This document shows, piece after piece, positions 37,401 through 52,400 of a stretch of DNA of 64,000 nt (the stretch's first letter is position 1; every line of letters starts with the position of its first letter). The notes beneath the pieces were generated by a model. It was not told where the DNA came from. It was given only the letters and a program-made list of their open reading frames with translations, and ran no database searches. The position numbers and the translations under genes are program-made. Source of the stretch: Himantopus leucocephalus (taxonomy: Eukaryota > Chordata > Aves > Charadriiformes > Recurvirostridae); assembly GCA_003993805.1 (NCBI GenBank), contig RSEF01000003.1:66183818-66247817 (forward strand), in the 5' to 3' direction.

Positions 37401-40400
37401 AATAAGATCTGGGCTACTAGATTGCATTCACTTGAAAAATGTTCTTACTAATGTTGTGTGTGCTAGCCTGTCCTTGCAAGAAGAGGACAATGCTGAGGCA
37501 GGCACATTAGGGGCAACAAGAACATTGTGTCTAAATACAGTAATAGATCAGGCCAGCGCAGCAGCTGTTTCCATAAAGCAGACAGAGAGAGGAGGCTGAG
37601 CAGATCAGCTATGCCGAGACAGGAGATGTCAGGTTTTGCTGCTGCAGCAGATAAAGAGCAAGTTGTATCCCATTAGGTGTATGGGAAGAAGGAAGGCATC
37701 ATTTCTTCTGCAGGCTGCCTGGGAAATGACACTGCTACACTCATGGGCTCATAAGCAAGGCTTATGGAAAGTCCCTGGCTTAACTTTTTTGTGATGACCT
37801 CTTTGCAATAGAAATGGGTTGGAGCTGCCTTTCCTGTGCCATAGAAAAGACATTGCCAGTGCCTGAAAATAAAAGAATATCCTCCAGTCAGAGAAGCAGC
37901 CAGAGGAGGAGGATTTCTATAATGAGTTTTGTTTGCTGTTTGTGGAGACGTTTACTGCTGTCTCTTCAAACCAGTGCCTGTGGGGATTTATTTCCTTTGC
38001 ACTTGTCTGTTGGGACTAAGGGAATTTGTTAGCAGCCTTGTTTTAATCAGGACTAGTGTTGTGCTAACAACAGCAATTTTATAATTACATAGCAGTTTTC
38101 ATCTTATAAGAACTCGCAGCTTATAAACTCTGAGCACAGCTTCCAAAGACAGGAAAGTAATGAGTATTTATCAGAGCAGAAAAACACTCTGCATTGCTTA
38201 GGGTGGGAAGTGACATACACCATGCTAGTACTTAGGAAAGTGGCATTTTCTCACCAAGCTTGCTTTGAGATTGTTAATGACGGCTTCTGAATGGGATTTG
38301 ATTTTTACAGCTCTCCTAAAAGTGGCAAAAAGGTAGATGAGTGTCCAAATCCACCTTATAAGCGTCTTTTAAGACTAACAGAATCAGATGCCAACACAAA
38401 GATTGGCGATAGTAGCGATGGGTACCAATACCCCTTACCTGTTGTTAGTGCATCAGGATATTGGTAGAAATCGTTAATAGCTTGTTTTCCTTTTAGGCAC
38501 CAATAATCCAAGCCCTCCCATTAGCCCAGACTGAGGTCATAAATATAGTCATTTTTAGAGACTTAGTTCAGCTGGTGCAGGCTTTTGAGCAAACCAGAAA
38601 TAAAAATGTGATGCTGCATTATGTCAGAGCTGCATGTTTAGTCTGCCTCTCTAGAAATAATCAAGAAAAGTTATACATGATAAGAGACAGATGCTAGTGC
38701 CTCCGCAGACATTTGAACTCTTTCTAGTACAATAGTAAAAAGGAGAAATCACCCAAAGAAACTTGTTTCTTTAGTACTCAAATTTGTACTCGGAGTGCTC
38801 TGAAGGGAGGGATAAATGAGAAAAGACGTTTTCCTTGGCTTTACTTAAACTGATTGCATTAACGTAACCTGCCAATTCAGAAGATAATTATACAACCCCA
38901 ATGTTTGGATGCATCTGTGAGAATGGCTTTTTCCCTAAGCAACCACGGCTTGGAGCTGGGCTATACCGATGACTGAGTACGGGTCCTGGAGGGGATTTGC
39001 GAGTGCCAACTCTTAATGCTCGGACCAGGCCAGGAGTTCCTGCCCCAGTACTAGACACCAGGGCCAGGGAACCTGGGCACCTTCCACCATTTCATTTGCT
39101 GGTATAGGTGCAGCTATCCTGTCCCCCTGGAGCCCCCTCCTTACATCTCCTTAAGTTTCCTGATGTGCCAGGAAGGTAAAGGAAGATGAGGAGTCAACAG
39201 GATGCCCCTCCTGGCCCCGCTCTGCACGGTTCACTTGACCCCTCCACTCTAAGCGCGGTTTGTTTGCGTTCCCGCCTGGGGTGACACCTGTGCTGACAGG
39301 TAGATGGGAGCCCATGTGTGTCCCACAGGTAACCCAGGCCAGCCTGACGGATGGGTCAGCCGGTCGGCAGTAGCTAACACGCAGGGGGATGGCAGCACCT
39401 GACGGATCCACTCAGCAAAACCGTCAGCCCAGAGCCAGCGTGCTGTTACTTAAATTTGCCGGAGGCCCGATTCTGCCCTCTGTTGTACTTGCTCAAACAC
39501 ACGGAGGTCACCAAGGTTGGTCTCTGGTGTAAATGAAGGGAGATTTTTCTTTCAAGGAAACTTTTCAAGAGCAGGTGTTGAAAAATGACTTTGTCTTTCT
39601 TTTTTGAGTCTCCACTGTGTGTGTGCTACTTCAGCCGGCCAAAGCATCGATCCCTCCCTAGGTAGTGCCAATATTTCCAAATACATTTTCATGGTGATTA
39701 AAATGACAGGTCAGATTTCTGAATTTCATACAGATCGGGGACTCCAAAGGTCCCCTTTCAAAAAGGCTGACATGACATTTCACTTTGGCCATCTCCATAT
39801 GTTTCTGAAGAGTTTTTCTCACCTATTGAGATGATACCTGGCAGTTCACCAGGTAGAGAACAGCTTGTGGAGAAAGGGATTGGGATCACCGAGACTCTTG
39901 GGCTGCCTCTGAAAAAGGCTCAGGAAATTTTTATGCCAAAGTGATTCAGAGCTGAGCCTTAGGAAGCCTGGGGAGGTGGGGTGACCAAGATGCTGTTAAA
40001 GGGATCTCAGTTTTTCAGGCTCTCAATTCCTTGTCAGCCTGCCAGGTGGGTTGCCAAAGGCCAACCCAATGGACAAGCTGGCAGGATACTAGGCAGAAAC
40101 CTAACACAAAGGCAAAGTTGTTTCAAAACCTGCCTACTTTCCACTGGGGCTCCATTGAAATCAGCAAGTTTCTGGGAAACGTGATGACTTTGATAATCTG
40201 GTATTTTCCATTTCTATGGAAAGTTCGGCCCTACAAAATATTAAAAAAAAAAAAAGATTTCTAAATAGGGGTCATGGAAGACATGCATGAAAAATACTTG
40301 AATGTAGATATTTTAACATTGCCCGTAAGTCTTCAATTTAAAATGAATCACAGATAGAAATTGTCCATGTAAATTTTATCCAGGCTGTCTTGTCTTTGGT

Positions 40401-43400
40401 GTGGGTTTTTTTTCCAAGAATGTGATAAGTTTATTCTTTTTAAATCCCTCTGGGAATGAACTCTGCGTTTAGAGCTGTTTGTAGTAACACAGGCTTTGCA
40501 CACTGAAGTGAGCAGCCGGCTTTATGAGTGGCTTGAAGTGGAATGTGAAGAATGAGTCTGCCATGTGACAGTGCATCACTGGAGTCCACTTCACTTAGTA
40601 TACTTTATAAACTGACCACCACACCATTTAGATCGGATAAGAATGAGGTTGCATGGCCCAAAGATTAGAGGAGACTCAGCCCCCACCGAGATGAGAAAGC
40701 AGCCTCCCATGCCTCGCTCCGCCAGTGGTGCTTCTTTAAAAACACCATGCAGGACTAGCTGGGAGAAAATCCCAGCTGCACCGAGTGCATTTAAAAAACC
40801 TGAAAAGCAAAACTGAAACTGGAGGAAGACCTCGAGCAAAAAGTCTATTTGATGGGGAGGTCATCCTTATCACCTCCCTGCAGCCAGGCTTAAGAAAATT
40901 GGGTTTTGAGGCTCCGCAGAGCAGTGGGGAAAGGAGCTGGATGCTCCTTTAGTGTGTCGAGTTTTCCAAGGAGCGGCAGGTTTGGGAAGTGTAGAAGTGT
41001 TTGTAGCAGGGCTGAGGCTGGTGGATTTTAAGCAAATCCTGCTCCCACCGTGGCTGAGGCAGACAGGGCATCTGCTTTTATGCTGGATACAGGAGACTCG
41101 CTGCTGCCTGCTAGATATTCATATGGGGGTCAGAGCCCCATAGCTGCACATGGTCACTCACTGTGGTGTTTTGCGGTGAAATCTTGGTGGATAAGGGGAA
41201 GTAAAAAAAAAGCAAGTGGAGTACTTTGAGCAACCTGGTCTAGTGGAAGGTGTCCCTGTCCCCTGTCCATCACAGGGGGGTTGGAACTGCATGATCTTTA
41301 AGGTCCCTTCCAACTCTAACCATTCTATGATTCTATGACAGGGGGCACCACCAAGCGCTAAGGAAAGTCTGTAACCCCTTAGCCACTCCACCAGGAGATC
41401 TGCCCTGTGTCCTGCCTAGCACAGTTCCTACCAGCAAGTACACAATGGCAGTTCAGCAGAACTTGCTGTAGGCATGTTTTAATTTTCTGCTTGGTGTTTG
41501 GCTGGTGTCTTAAGAGCGCTACAACAGTGCTGGTAAACTTGTAGCAATCCTAGGCCTTACACTTCCAGCTGTGCCTGTGGGGTGCGCACAGCCCAAAAAG
41601 TAGGGCTGGTTACAGGACGTGAATTGTAGGGCTGCAGAAATGTTCTAGGGAACCCAAAGCAAAAGCTCAGTGAATGATATTTGCTGTACTACATTGTATT
41701 GCGAGAAGTCAGGACCTTCTCTAGCCTCTGAAAACTGGGGCTGTGGGGACCAGCAGTCTCTCTTTCCAGCTGCCTCCTGCCTCCAGATGAAGAAGCCCAC
41801 TGTACACTAGTCAACTAATATGTTCATGCTTCTCTTCGAAACTGAGTAACTAATCACTTTCCTGCCTGCTCCAGGAACTTTTGCATTAGTCAGAAGGAGA
41901 AACTACTCACTGTTTCTACAGATCTGAGTGCCACCTGCTTTTGCTAGCAACTCCTTAGGTGCTCTTCTATAACATCTGAGACCAACCCTGTAGCTGCTAA
42001 AACCAATAATATTTTGCAAAGGTCTGGAATTGCATGCTCATAACCACTTTGCAGACTGTCATATAGAAATGTAGGAATCTCAGCGGCAAAAAAAAAGCAA
42101 GCTGTTGGTGCACACATACTGTAGTAAGATACTAAAAAAAGCAGGATGCTTTGTCCAAAGCATCCAGAGCACATAGACCCTTCCTCCAACCTCAACCAGA
42201 AACTCTAAGAAGTTACTTAAAATTGTTCATGTGCTTTTGAAAATGTTACCGAAGATGTCTGTATGTCCAGGAAGTTAATTTATGTGCTCTGAAAGATTGA
42301 GTTGCTTTTAGTTAAAAAACAGAGGTTCCATCAACCTTAAGCCTGTAATATTCAGAGGGATTCACAGAGACTCTTCTATCTCCATATTGCATATTCCACC
42401 ATGTTACATTTAAATTTAAGAGATTTATCCATCATAGCTTTAGTTCGAATTAAGACCACTGGGGAAAAAAAATCCAGCAACATAAAATATACTGTGGCTG
42501 GGAACACGATCCTTCGTCTCAGTGAGGAACCTCTTTTTTCTTTAAAATATGGTCTTCATAAGACTTCCTCAGGTTCCAAAACTGTAAAATGGAGATAAGA
42601 GTTCCTTAATTTTGGTAAATGCTTTGGGATCTATGGATAAAAAACACTACTGCTGCAATTCAGAGCCACTAAAGTGGACAGAGTCCTCCTTACTTCAATT
42701 AATGTTTTGAAGGACAAAAATCATGCTCCAATCCAATAGAGAGCTCAGAATCTTTTTTTACAGAGTATCGTTTCCTTTCTCAAGCTTAAAGGTAGCAGGG
42801 GCTGGATCACCCACTGGCATTCCCTCCCACCACCCACATCCGTACAAGAAATAAAGTCAGTTCCTCTGGATTTAAACTAAATCCTTCTGGTTTAGCAATG
42901 CACATTTCTACTTAAGCAATAAACATCTGTCATCTGCCATTCATTAATATTAATTATAAATGGTCACTAGCTCATGGGATCCAAGTCCACCAGCTGAGAT
43001 TTTTCCAACTCTGACCTTGTTAGGGTTTGTATAAAAAGTGTTCAGAAGGGTCCTTCGAAGCTCGAAGCCAACAATAAGTGCAATTTGCAGAGTACAGCGT
43101 TTAGATTATGCACTTAGAACAAGGGCAGTCAGAAAGGGTGATGGGGAGGGGGGAAGGGAGGGAAGGAGAGAGCACAGAGCCTGAAACAGCGTTCCTTTAA
43201 ATGCTTAAGAGTTTTAGACCTTTCTGCAGGCTAATGACAGGGAGAGGCATCGTCCATAATGAAACTGGCCCATCCATTAAATATTACTGTAAATGAAAGG
43301 TTGCGTGAATTAAAGGTTGTTCATCTCATGTTTCAGGAATGTAGCTGTGTTTCATGTCTGAAGCCTGTTTTCCTTTTAAATGGAGTTCTTTGGATGACAA

Positions 43401-46400
43401 ATGAGAGAGAGAATTTCAGAAAGCAAATGGGCAGAAGTAAATACATGCTTAAGAACAAAGCAGAGACATAACTGTAGCTGTAAATCTTTATACTGGGGCT
43501 ACTGTTTGCCACAGATATTGAGGAGGTTTAGATTAGAATTGAGAAATTTCATTACTGGGTCATTTTCTTGTAAACCAAAAAATGATAGAAAAATTCCACA
43601 ATTAATTGTTAAATTCTAGCCTTAGTACCACCTGTGTATGTTTCACTAATGGACTGCTGGTTAATTCTTTTGCTACCATTTTGGATTTCAAGGAACTAAA
43701 AAAGAAAATGTAGGAAATGCTTTTTCTCAATTTTGCATGGCCACCACACCCTTAAACGATAAATGTGGGGTGTTTCTTTTTTTCTCCCCTTTAATTTCTT
43801 GACACTGCACAATTGCTTCAACAAAAATTACTGAAAAATAATATTGGCTTGTATCAGTCCTTAAAATTAGCTCATTTATTTTCAGGCCTAAGCATAAAGT
43901 AATATGGCCCTCATGGGACAAATCTTCACCTGCTCTTAAAATATACATGTCTTCCTTGGCAGAGAGGTGCTAGCTTATCTCTCTGGTGAATTAGTGTAAC
44001 AAGTTCACTGAAATTTTCTGTAAGAAAATCCAGCCCTATACTCTTCCTGTAGCAATGATTCAAAGCTGATGAATGCAAAGAGGAACATGAACAGATACGT
44101 CAGCAATGCAAATGACTAAACTGGACAAAATGAAAGGAAAGTTGGTTTCAGTTCCTTGACTCAGGCCCAAATAAAAGTCTGACCTTGGTAAAGACAGCAG
44201 GAGGCCCTATATTGTTGTCAATGGATAGAGATACTTGGATTTGTGCTCTGTAAATGTACAGTACACTGTCTGTCTGGAAGTCTTACAGAAGGCAACCAGC
44301 AAGAAAAAATTTTGTGGAAATTTTGCAGCAATTTTAGAAATGCTTATCAAAGTGTTATCTAGTCCCTTACTAGGCTGTGAAGCTGAACTACTATACTTAG
44401 ACTGTCTCTGATGGATGTTTGTCTAACCTCCTTAAAAATCTTCCATGATGGAGATTCCCACAACCTCTCTCCTGATCTTTATGAGCTCTGATAATAACGT
44501 TGGACGTTGCCATCTCATTGGAATGCTCTGAAGCTCCTTTGGACCTTTGTAAAGGAAAGCTACGGCAGCAAGTGTTTGCTTTTTCACAGCTCTGAGGCTG
44601 GAAGAGAGCTGGGAGGTGGCAGCCTAAGCAGACCAAAGGCTACATCAGGTGTCAGAGCTGGCAGGGACAGTGAGCTGAGAAGAGACGGTGAGACTGGAGA
44701 TGCAGAGACCTGGGTGGGGAAAAGCAAACAGAGCTGCCTGGGTGGGGAAGAGTAGACAAATATCCAGTAAGATGAGGAGAAGCAGCAGCCAAAAAGTGCT
44801 CCTTTGTTTTCGCTTTGTTACGAAGGAATGCTGAAAATCCCTTCTTTAGAGCTAGATCCAAAGTACTCTGAAGTCAATGGGATTTCAGCGGGTCTTGGAT
44901 CAGGCCCTTTAAAAGACGGGCAGCTATAATACAATAGTGAATGAGTGCCATTGCTGTCCGCGACTGGCAGTGTTGTAACAGCATTGCTATACATGGAAGT
45001 GTTGCACAGCCCAGGATTTAGCTGATTAAACAGTGCTGCGTGTGTCACCGTTAGACTTGAAACATCCACTGCCTGATTTACTCTGTAGCTCACATAGCCC
45101 AAATGTTTTGCATTCTTGGACTAAATTTGATAGATGTACTAGCAAACTTCTCTCCTGCGTTTGTTCTTCTTTCCAGGACACACAGGCCAAAACAGTGAGG
45201 GGTTTAGATCTTCAGGTGGCGAGGGCGGGGTGAGCCCTGCTGTCAGCAGCCACTTTCTTTCTCCTTTACTTAGTGGTAATAGTGCCCAAAGGTGAGAAAA
45301 CACCTTGCTGTGGTCTTCTGGAGAGTCAAGAGAAAGAAGTTGTCAAGATATCTTGCTGTGGCATACAGCCCGGAAGAGGCTCATTTCTTCTTCCAGCTGT
45401 GACAAAAATGTCCCTCCCTCAGAAAGAGCTCCTTAAAGCACTAAAAGTTAGGGTGAGGACTTTGGAAGCATAAGTGATAGAAAGATCAGTGTGGAGAGAA
45501 AGACAGGCAAGTGAGGCTGTGCAGGCAGGGCAAGGAGGAGGACGATACTTCGCTCTTTCGCACGCGGTCTGTGCCCTGCGCTGAGAGGAAAGAGTAGCCA
45601 CAGTTTCCTATTTACCTCTCCTTGGAACTCAACAGTGTGAATTCTCTGAAGGTGAAGTTGCCATGGATAAGTACAGTACATCTGTACCAGAGAAAGTGGC
45701 CAGAGACCAGGCAGACCCCTGCGTGTCTGCACAGCGTAACTGGTAGTTTGTTTTAGGACTCTTTTTGACCTGCAACAGCCGTCCCCCTTCCCCAGTCAAA
45801 TCTGCTATGGAGGGAATAGCCCCAGCTAGTTTGGATGCAAGCCAGAAGGTGGCCCTTGGCCTTATGGCCAAGGAGCAGAGCTTCGCCTGCTTTTCTGTGG
45901 CAGTATAGACACGGCTGCGGATTTCATCTTCTAAAGCTGGAGCTGCTCCTCTCAATCCCAAACATTTTTATTCAAGAGGCAAGATTTTAGGCAGGTGCTG
46001 GAAATTTGGTGCTGAATGAATACTTGATGAACACTTTGGAAGGGGGAGGAAGAGAGGTTCACGAGAGGTTTGTATTCCCTCCTGTTTTTCCTGCAGAGCT
46101 CAGGCATCTGAAAGATAGTCAGCCAACCAGTTCTGCAGCACAAGGAGGCACCAGAAGGGAAGATCAGAAAGAGAAAAAGAGCTGATTTCTAGCCCTTATT
46201 TGGTTTAGTGATCTGAGGATAACAGCTCTCACATCGTTCACATTTTAATCGAAGAATGCAATCAGCTATTTTCTGATTCATTTCCCTTACGGGAGCAATT
46301 GACCACACACTTCTTATTCAGCTTTGACACCATTCCTGTTAATACGAGGTTGATGCTCTTTATCAGCAGTGTGTCCAGCACATTTTTTAGAGCACCCTAC

Positions 46401-49400
46401 AGAGGACCTCAGGACAGCTTGAGCGACCTCCTCTCTGCTCCCAGGCTCTGCAGGACAGGGAGAAGATGGGAGGTGGCAAGAGACGAGCTGGCAGCAAGAG
46501 AGGAGAACATCTCCCAAGAAGCACAGAGACAGCATCAGCCCAGCACCCTGTGAGGCTAAAAACACTTTTGATACCTGAGGGCCTGACAGTTTGGTGTATA
46601 GCCACAGCCGTTGTCAGCCTGGCTGTTCATCGAGAAGCATATTATTCAGACAATACAACCTTGGCATGGCACACAAGTACACAGTGCATGCATACGTGTC
46701 TAGTACCATATGTGCAGAGGCACACAGCGTGTATGTATTACTGGCTTGCGCGGTTGATACGTGTCTGTCAGAACTGGGAGGTACAGTGAGAATTTAATGT
46801 TCACACTAACACAAACGAAATAAACATACTTGTAGCAAAACGCAATATTACTATTAACTAGTTCAGATTTTAAGGTCTCAGTTTTCAGGTAGTAACCTAG
46901 TAAGACTTTAAAAACTGACTGTTATTATATTTTGAGAATGCTATGACGAAAGCTTAAAAATGGCTTTTTCCAACCTTTTCAGCCCTTGAATTGTAGAACC
47001 AGTACATCCTCTACTATTAGCTATTTTGGATTCACGAATCACTCCAACCCGTATTGGTCCTATTTTTTCCCTCTTAACCCTTCTCACCCAGGTCTCTTTT
47101 CTAGATCACGCCCGTATCTGCTGGCCCGTGGCAGTGGGCAGCCCTGTGCTGTCCGTGCCCCGCCTTGCTCAAGGCATCCCCGGGACGCCATTTCACTTCA
47201 TGTTGCAACTAGCAGATTCCCGGTCTCAACAGCCTTCTTTCTGGAGGCTGGAAATGTGTTAAAGTTAAAGAGTCAAAACCCCTGCAAGGAAAGGAAATGA
47301 GAGGTCCTCTTGGCAGCAACAAACAGAAAATAAACAACCAAACTCTTCACAAGACAGATTCCTCAATTATAGTAACTGAGGCTTGCAAAGGCCAGAGTTA
47401 TGACCCATTGGCGTATGCAGTATGTAAACACAGGGATGCAGTAATTAGCTTTGTGTTCATTTTGAGGCTTCAGAAGTCCCGTGACCTGCCATGGAGTGGG
47501 GTCATTAACCATAACCGCACTAGTGACCTTCACACAGGACACCCCATCTCTCACAGTTATACGAGCGAACCGTGCGCTGTGATGTCTCCGTGGCTCACAT
47601 GCTCCAGACCTCTTGTTTTAAATGCCACTGAGCTATACATGAAGGAGAGGATGTGACTTCTGGAATGAACTGTGACTGGAATATCTTTCCTGCATAGCAA
47701 TGCTTGGGACTTAAATGTGATTAAGTAAAAATACTCAGTACCAAAATATCCAGAATTTCCCCCAATCCCTTTTTTTTTTTAATCAGAAAAATTTGTTTAA
47801 AAATAGTACACCAAGGAATTATCAGACTGGTGTGGGCCTCCATTGCCCTGGGAAGAGACTTATCTTCGGTGTGTGGAGTGTATAGGGACAGACTATTCAT
47901 AGCTTGTTCTGTAGCACCTCTCCTATGAAGACAGGCCGAGAGAGTTGGGGTTGTTCAGCCTGGAGAATAGAAGACTCTGGGGAGACCTTATAGCAGCCTT
48001 CCAGTGTCTGAAGGGGGCCTACAAGAAAGTTGGAGAGGGACTTTTTACAAGGGCATGTAGCGATAGGATAAGGAGTAATGGCTTCAAACTGGAAAAGGGT
48101 AGATTTAGAATAGATATCAAGAAAAAAAATTCACTGGTGATGAGGCACTGGAACAGGTTGCCCAGGGAAGTTGTGGAGGCTCCATCCCTGGAGGTGTTCA
48201 AGGCCAAGCTGGATGAGGCTTTGAGCAACCTGGTCTAGTGGGAGGTGTCCCTGCCCATGGCAGGGGGGTTGGAACTCAATGATCTTTAAGGTCCCTTCCA
48301 ACCTAAACCATTCTATGATTCTATCATTCTATAATTCTATAATTCTATGATCCTATGCTTCTATAAAGGGCAATTCACCTTTGAATAAGCAGGTGTACAG
48401 CCATTATTAGATGTTTATCAACAAACACAACAAAACGCTACTCTAACCCTGATTTTGACAACACTAAATGAAATTAGTATTGGGAATGAGTATTTTTCAA
48501 CTCTACTTTTTGTTTTAGTGTGGCTGACCCATGGATCCTCTGAAACATGGTTGTCTTGCTTACAGAGTCAGCCTGGGGGAACCTTGGCTTATGTTTTGCA
48601 TTGTTGCGAAGTCATTACTGTGCAGGTGGAGGAAACGTGCCCTTTAATTTAAAAGCTAGCAGGTAAAAGTCCAGATCACTTATAGTAGGCTGTCCTCAGC
48701 AGTCATTGGGAAGAATCGGGCATTTTCAGGAGGCAAGTTATTTTGCCCTTCTTAGAATCCATCTTGCAGTGTCATGGATTTCCCCTGCCAGGTGCAGTAT
48801 TAACCCCACCATTAACATGACCCTTGCTTTGACAAAAACAACTAATTTTTGCTGTCCAGCTTAAGTGCAGTGAATCCCATCATGCTCTTGCCAAGTCTAC
48901 AGAGGCTCAGTGGAGTCCCAACTTGTCATTCCTTCTCTGAGTTCTCAGACAGCAAAACCCTCTCTGTGAAAATCGCATCCATGTCAAATTAAGATTGTCC
49001 AGTGTGACAACAGGGCTCAGCAAAATGCACAAGCAACTGTTTCGGAGGCCTGGCAGTCCAGAATTTTTTGGAAAAATTAAGTATTACCACATGAATAAAC
49101 ACATTGATGTGGCATGTACTTGTGCAAGTCTTGAGTGGCTACATAGGAGTTTATATGGGTTGTGAAGGTCACAGAGCCCTGATTTTATGTGCCGTGGTTC
49201 AAAACCCATACAAAGAAGTGGTGAAACTCCTGCTGATTTCAAATGGCTTCCTTCACTACTGTACTTCCATGTACATTTTAAAATGCAATGCAACTTACGC
49301 ATCTTTTCTTTTATTTTAGTAGGGGGTCTGTTTTTCTTTCTCTGTCTTGCCTGGGACAACTTAACTGACTGTTAATGAAATTAGTGCACCTCAACTGGAG

Positions 49401-52400
49401 ATCAACTGCAGAAACTTTTCTTTCTGAGAAATAATAAAGGGACAACTTAGTTTAGACTCCAGAGCGCTCTGTGCTCCATTGTTACATGGATCCGTATGGA
49501 ATAAGAGCATGTACATTAGGGTGGGTAACTCAACGAGTCTGAGTTAGTGAAATTAGTTTATTACCTAATATTTTAAGTTTGTTAATATTAAGTTACATTA
49601 TTTTCAGCTGAAGTAAATTCTTGATGAATGGCTTGGGATTTTTAGCTGAGTGGTGGTTTTGGAAATCTGATGGATGCCTGATAGGATTCCTTCCTCACAC
49701 CATAGCTAACTGAATACATTTTCGGACATGATCTGATTAATATGTCTGAAACATTATGCAAAAATATAGCAGTTAGGGGTGGAGGAACTAGTTCAAAGAA
49801 ACAACATAGATGAACTGAGTCTCAGTTCTCTGAGCTATTCAATTCAAACCCGGATTTTTGTATTCACATGTATGCAGTGCAGGATAGAAGCATTTATTTT
49901 ATTTTACTTCCCCAAAATACATACTCTTCCTTATTAAACTGCTCAACAACAAATTCTGTTCCCTTGGTTCCCTTCTGTTCACCAGTCTGCATCTAGAATT
50001 CAGCTCCTCATCTCAAAGCCGCTGCTTTCTCTCTTATTCTTGCTGTACACTAAAAAAAAGATCACAGGATTATATCTGTATTCTCCTTACCGCACAAGCC
50101 ATTAACTGGGAAGCTACCTTGCCTTCAGGCAGTTGCAGTCTTGTGAATTTTGACTAAAATTGCCCTCTTCCTTCATAACAGTATCTTGCTTTCAGACTCT
50201 ACAAGGTGACAATTCCTGCACTCCATGGTGAAAAAGAAATATGCTATTCTACAATCACCCCACCATGTCTTCATGTCTAATGCTTGAATTTTTGCCTGTT
50301 AAGAACAGGAACTTTCTTTGGTGTGCATTTGCACAGAACTGGGCACAGGTAACATTGATTCTCTCCTTTGAACATCTAAATGCCACCAGCATGCAAATGA
50401 ATCAAGATCTGAAGAAGCAACAATTGAAATGTATTATTTATTTGTTTATAACAATACAACTATGTAACCAATGTAGCCTGCCTATTGGCTTGCATAATAC
50501 CTGGCTTTCTAAGATGTCTTCCTTGTTCAAAACTACACACTTAGTCTTTTGGTGAGTGTTTTTAGTCTCTTCAAACTGATCAGAACATGTTCTCTGAAAG
50601 CTCTGAAAACTCTCTGCTCTCTGGGGGTTTTAGTTGGGACTCAACACAAAGTCATATGGTGAATGTTCTCTTCTTGGCAGAATTACTCATGCATGAAAAT
50701 ATGCAATTCCTTCCCCACGGTTACTTTTGTATGCAATTCTGATATTTGGTTTTTGGCCAGTGAAAGTCAATCACCTCACACATTTGCAGACAGCAGTCCA
50801 AAGGGACTCGTGTTTGGCCAGAGCACATTTATTAAGGCAAAGAAATAATATTGATGGATAACTTGAAGAGCCCTGCAAGTTATACTTTTCCAATACATCC
50901 ATTCGCCTTTTGCCATTAATGGACAGGGCTACAGGAAACATGTGACTCTCAATGTATGTCTATCAGTGAAAGGTAGGAGCCAAGAAGATGTTACGTGTGG
51001 GAGGGTAAAAGTAAGAGTGCACTGTACTGGAGGTACAAAACAAAAAGTGGGAGAGAAAGGAAAGAAGAAAAAGAAGAAACTGGAACTTCAAATCATATGG
51101 TTGTGCAGACTAAAAAAAACTCACCATCATAGAATTAAAAGAGGAGAATTATGAAATAAATTACGGTGAGGTTTGGATGGGACTGAACTATAAAAACAGC
51201 ATGTATGTGAAACACATGGGAGTTACCATATCAGAACACACTAGGATCAACAGATTTAGTGCAATAATGAGTAAAAAGATCCTTTCAGGCTAGTCAGGCT
51301 ATTTGCATCCTCATTATTCCCATTTGTTTGCATTTATTCTGAAAATGCTAGCACCTTCTCCCAGTAAAACTTCATTTTATAGCCAGTGAGGGAAAAAAAA
51401 GTGTTGTAATAGATCTCACCAGCTTTAATGACACACCAGCAGATGGAAATAAAAAAAAAACCTTTTCATCCGTTTTATCTTGTTCTGCGTAGCTGTTCCA
51501 GAAACATGTCCTTGCTTCTGTGTGATAGCAGCTACTTAACTGACTAACATCCTGTCTCTGACCTCAACTTCTCGAGCAAAGTCATTGAGGCATCTGTGAC
51601 GAGCATACCCCGTCATCATGTGGTCTTTGCCCTAACTCCCTCGGCCGCAGACATCTATTCAACATGGAAATGGCAGAGGCTGACGGAGCTAACTCTGTAT
51701 TCATGGCCACGGAGAACAGATTGGCAGCACTGTTGGTAACTGCTGGGTCTGCTGCTAGACTTCAAAAGCCAATGCTGTGAAAGCTAAACTCCAAAGCAAT
51801 GCCTGTGCAGCAACAGAGAGCCATACAATAGAAAAGAGCATTTTCAATATTTCTTAACAGTAAATACAAACATATTTACTTTCCCTTCCCTTTCCCAAAG
51901 TGTTTTTGTTGTCACCTCCTTCTGCACTGTCTGACCGGACACAGCTAGCTGTAAAAACAGAGCCTGGCTTGGTTTCTCATGCAATTATTCTGTTGTTTAA
52001 AGCGGAACAGAACTTTGTTTCTGTGTAATAAGGGACAGTGGCAGTAGGGAAGATAAGTTGCTGGGAGATTAAGTTAGAAAGCTTTATTTCCCCATTCCAG
52101 TAGGAACAGAAGAAAAACTTTTACCTTAATTCTCAGTTTCCTGGCTCGTCACCATAATCCATCCCTTAAAACTACTTTAAGCTAATGTTATATGTGTCAA
52201 TTCCCTCAGTTTTATGAAGAACTATCTTTTTAAAAAAAAATTTAAGTTCATCTCCCTGTGAAGGTGTGTGAAAGTGAATGGGACAGACTTTTGTGGATAC
52301 TGAGTATATAATGGTGATTTCAGAACATTAAAAAAAAATGGCTCTCTGACATAGACATACGAATTCCAAGGGCATGGGTAGATTTAGAACATAGGTTCCA

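Noticed and set aside
40240..40255. Poly-A run, tested as a possible retrocopy tail
   Set aside because: No poly(A) signal at the right distance, no compositional change and no flanking duplication were seen.
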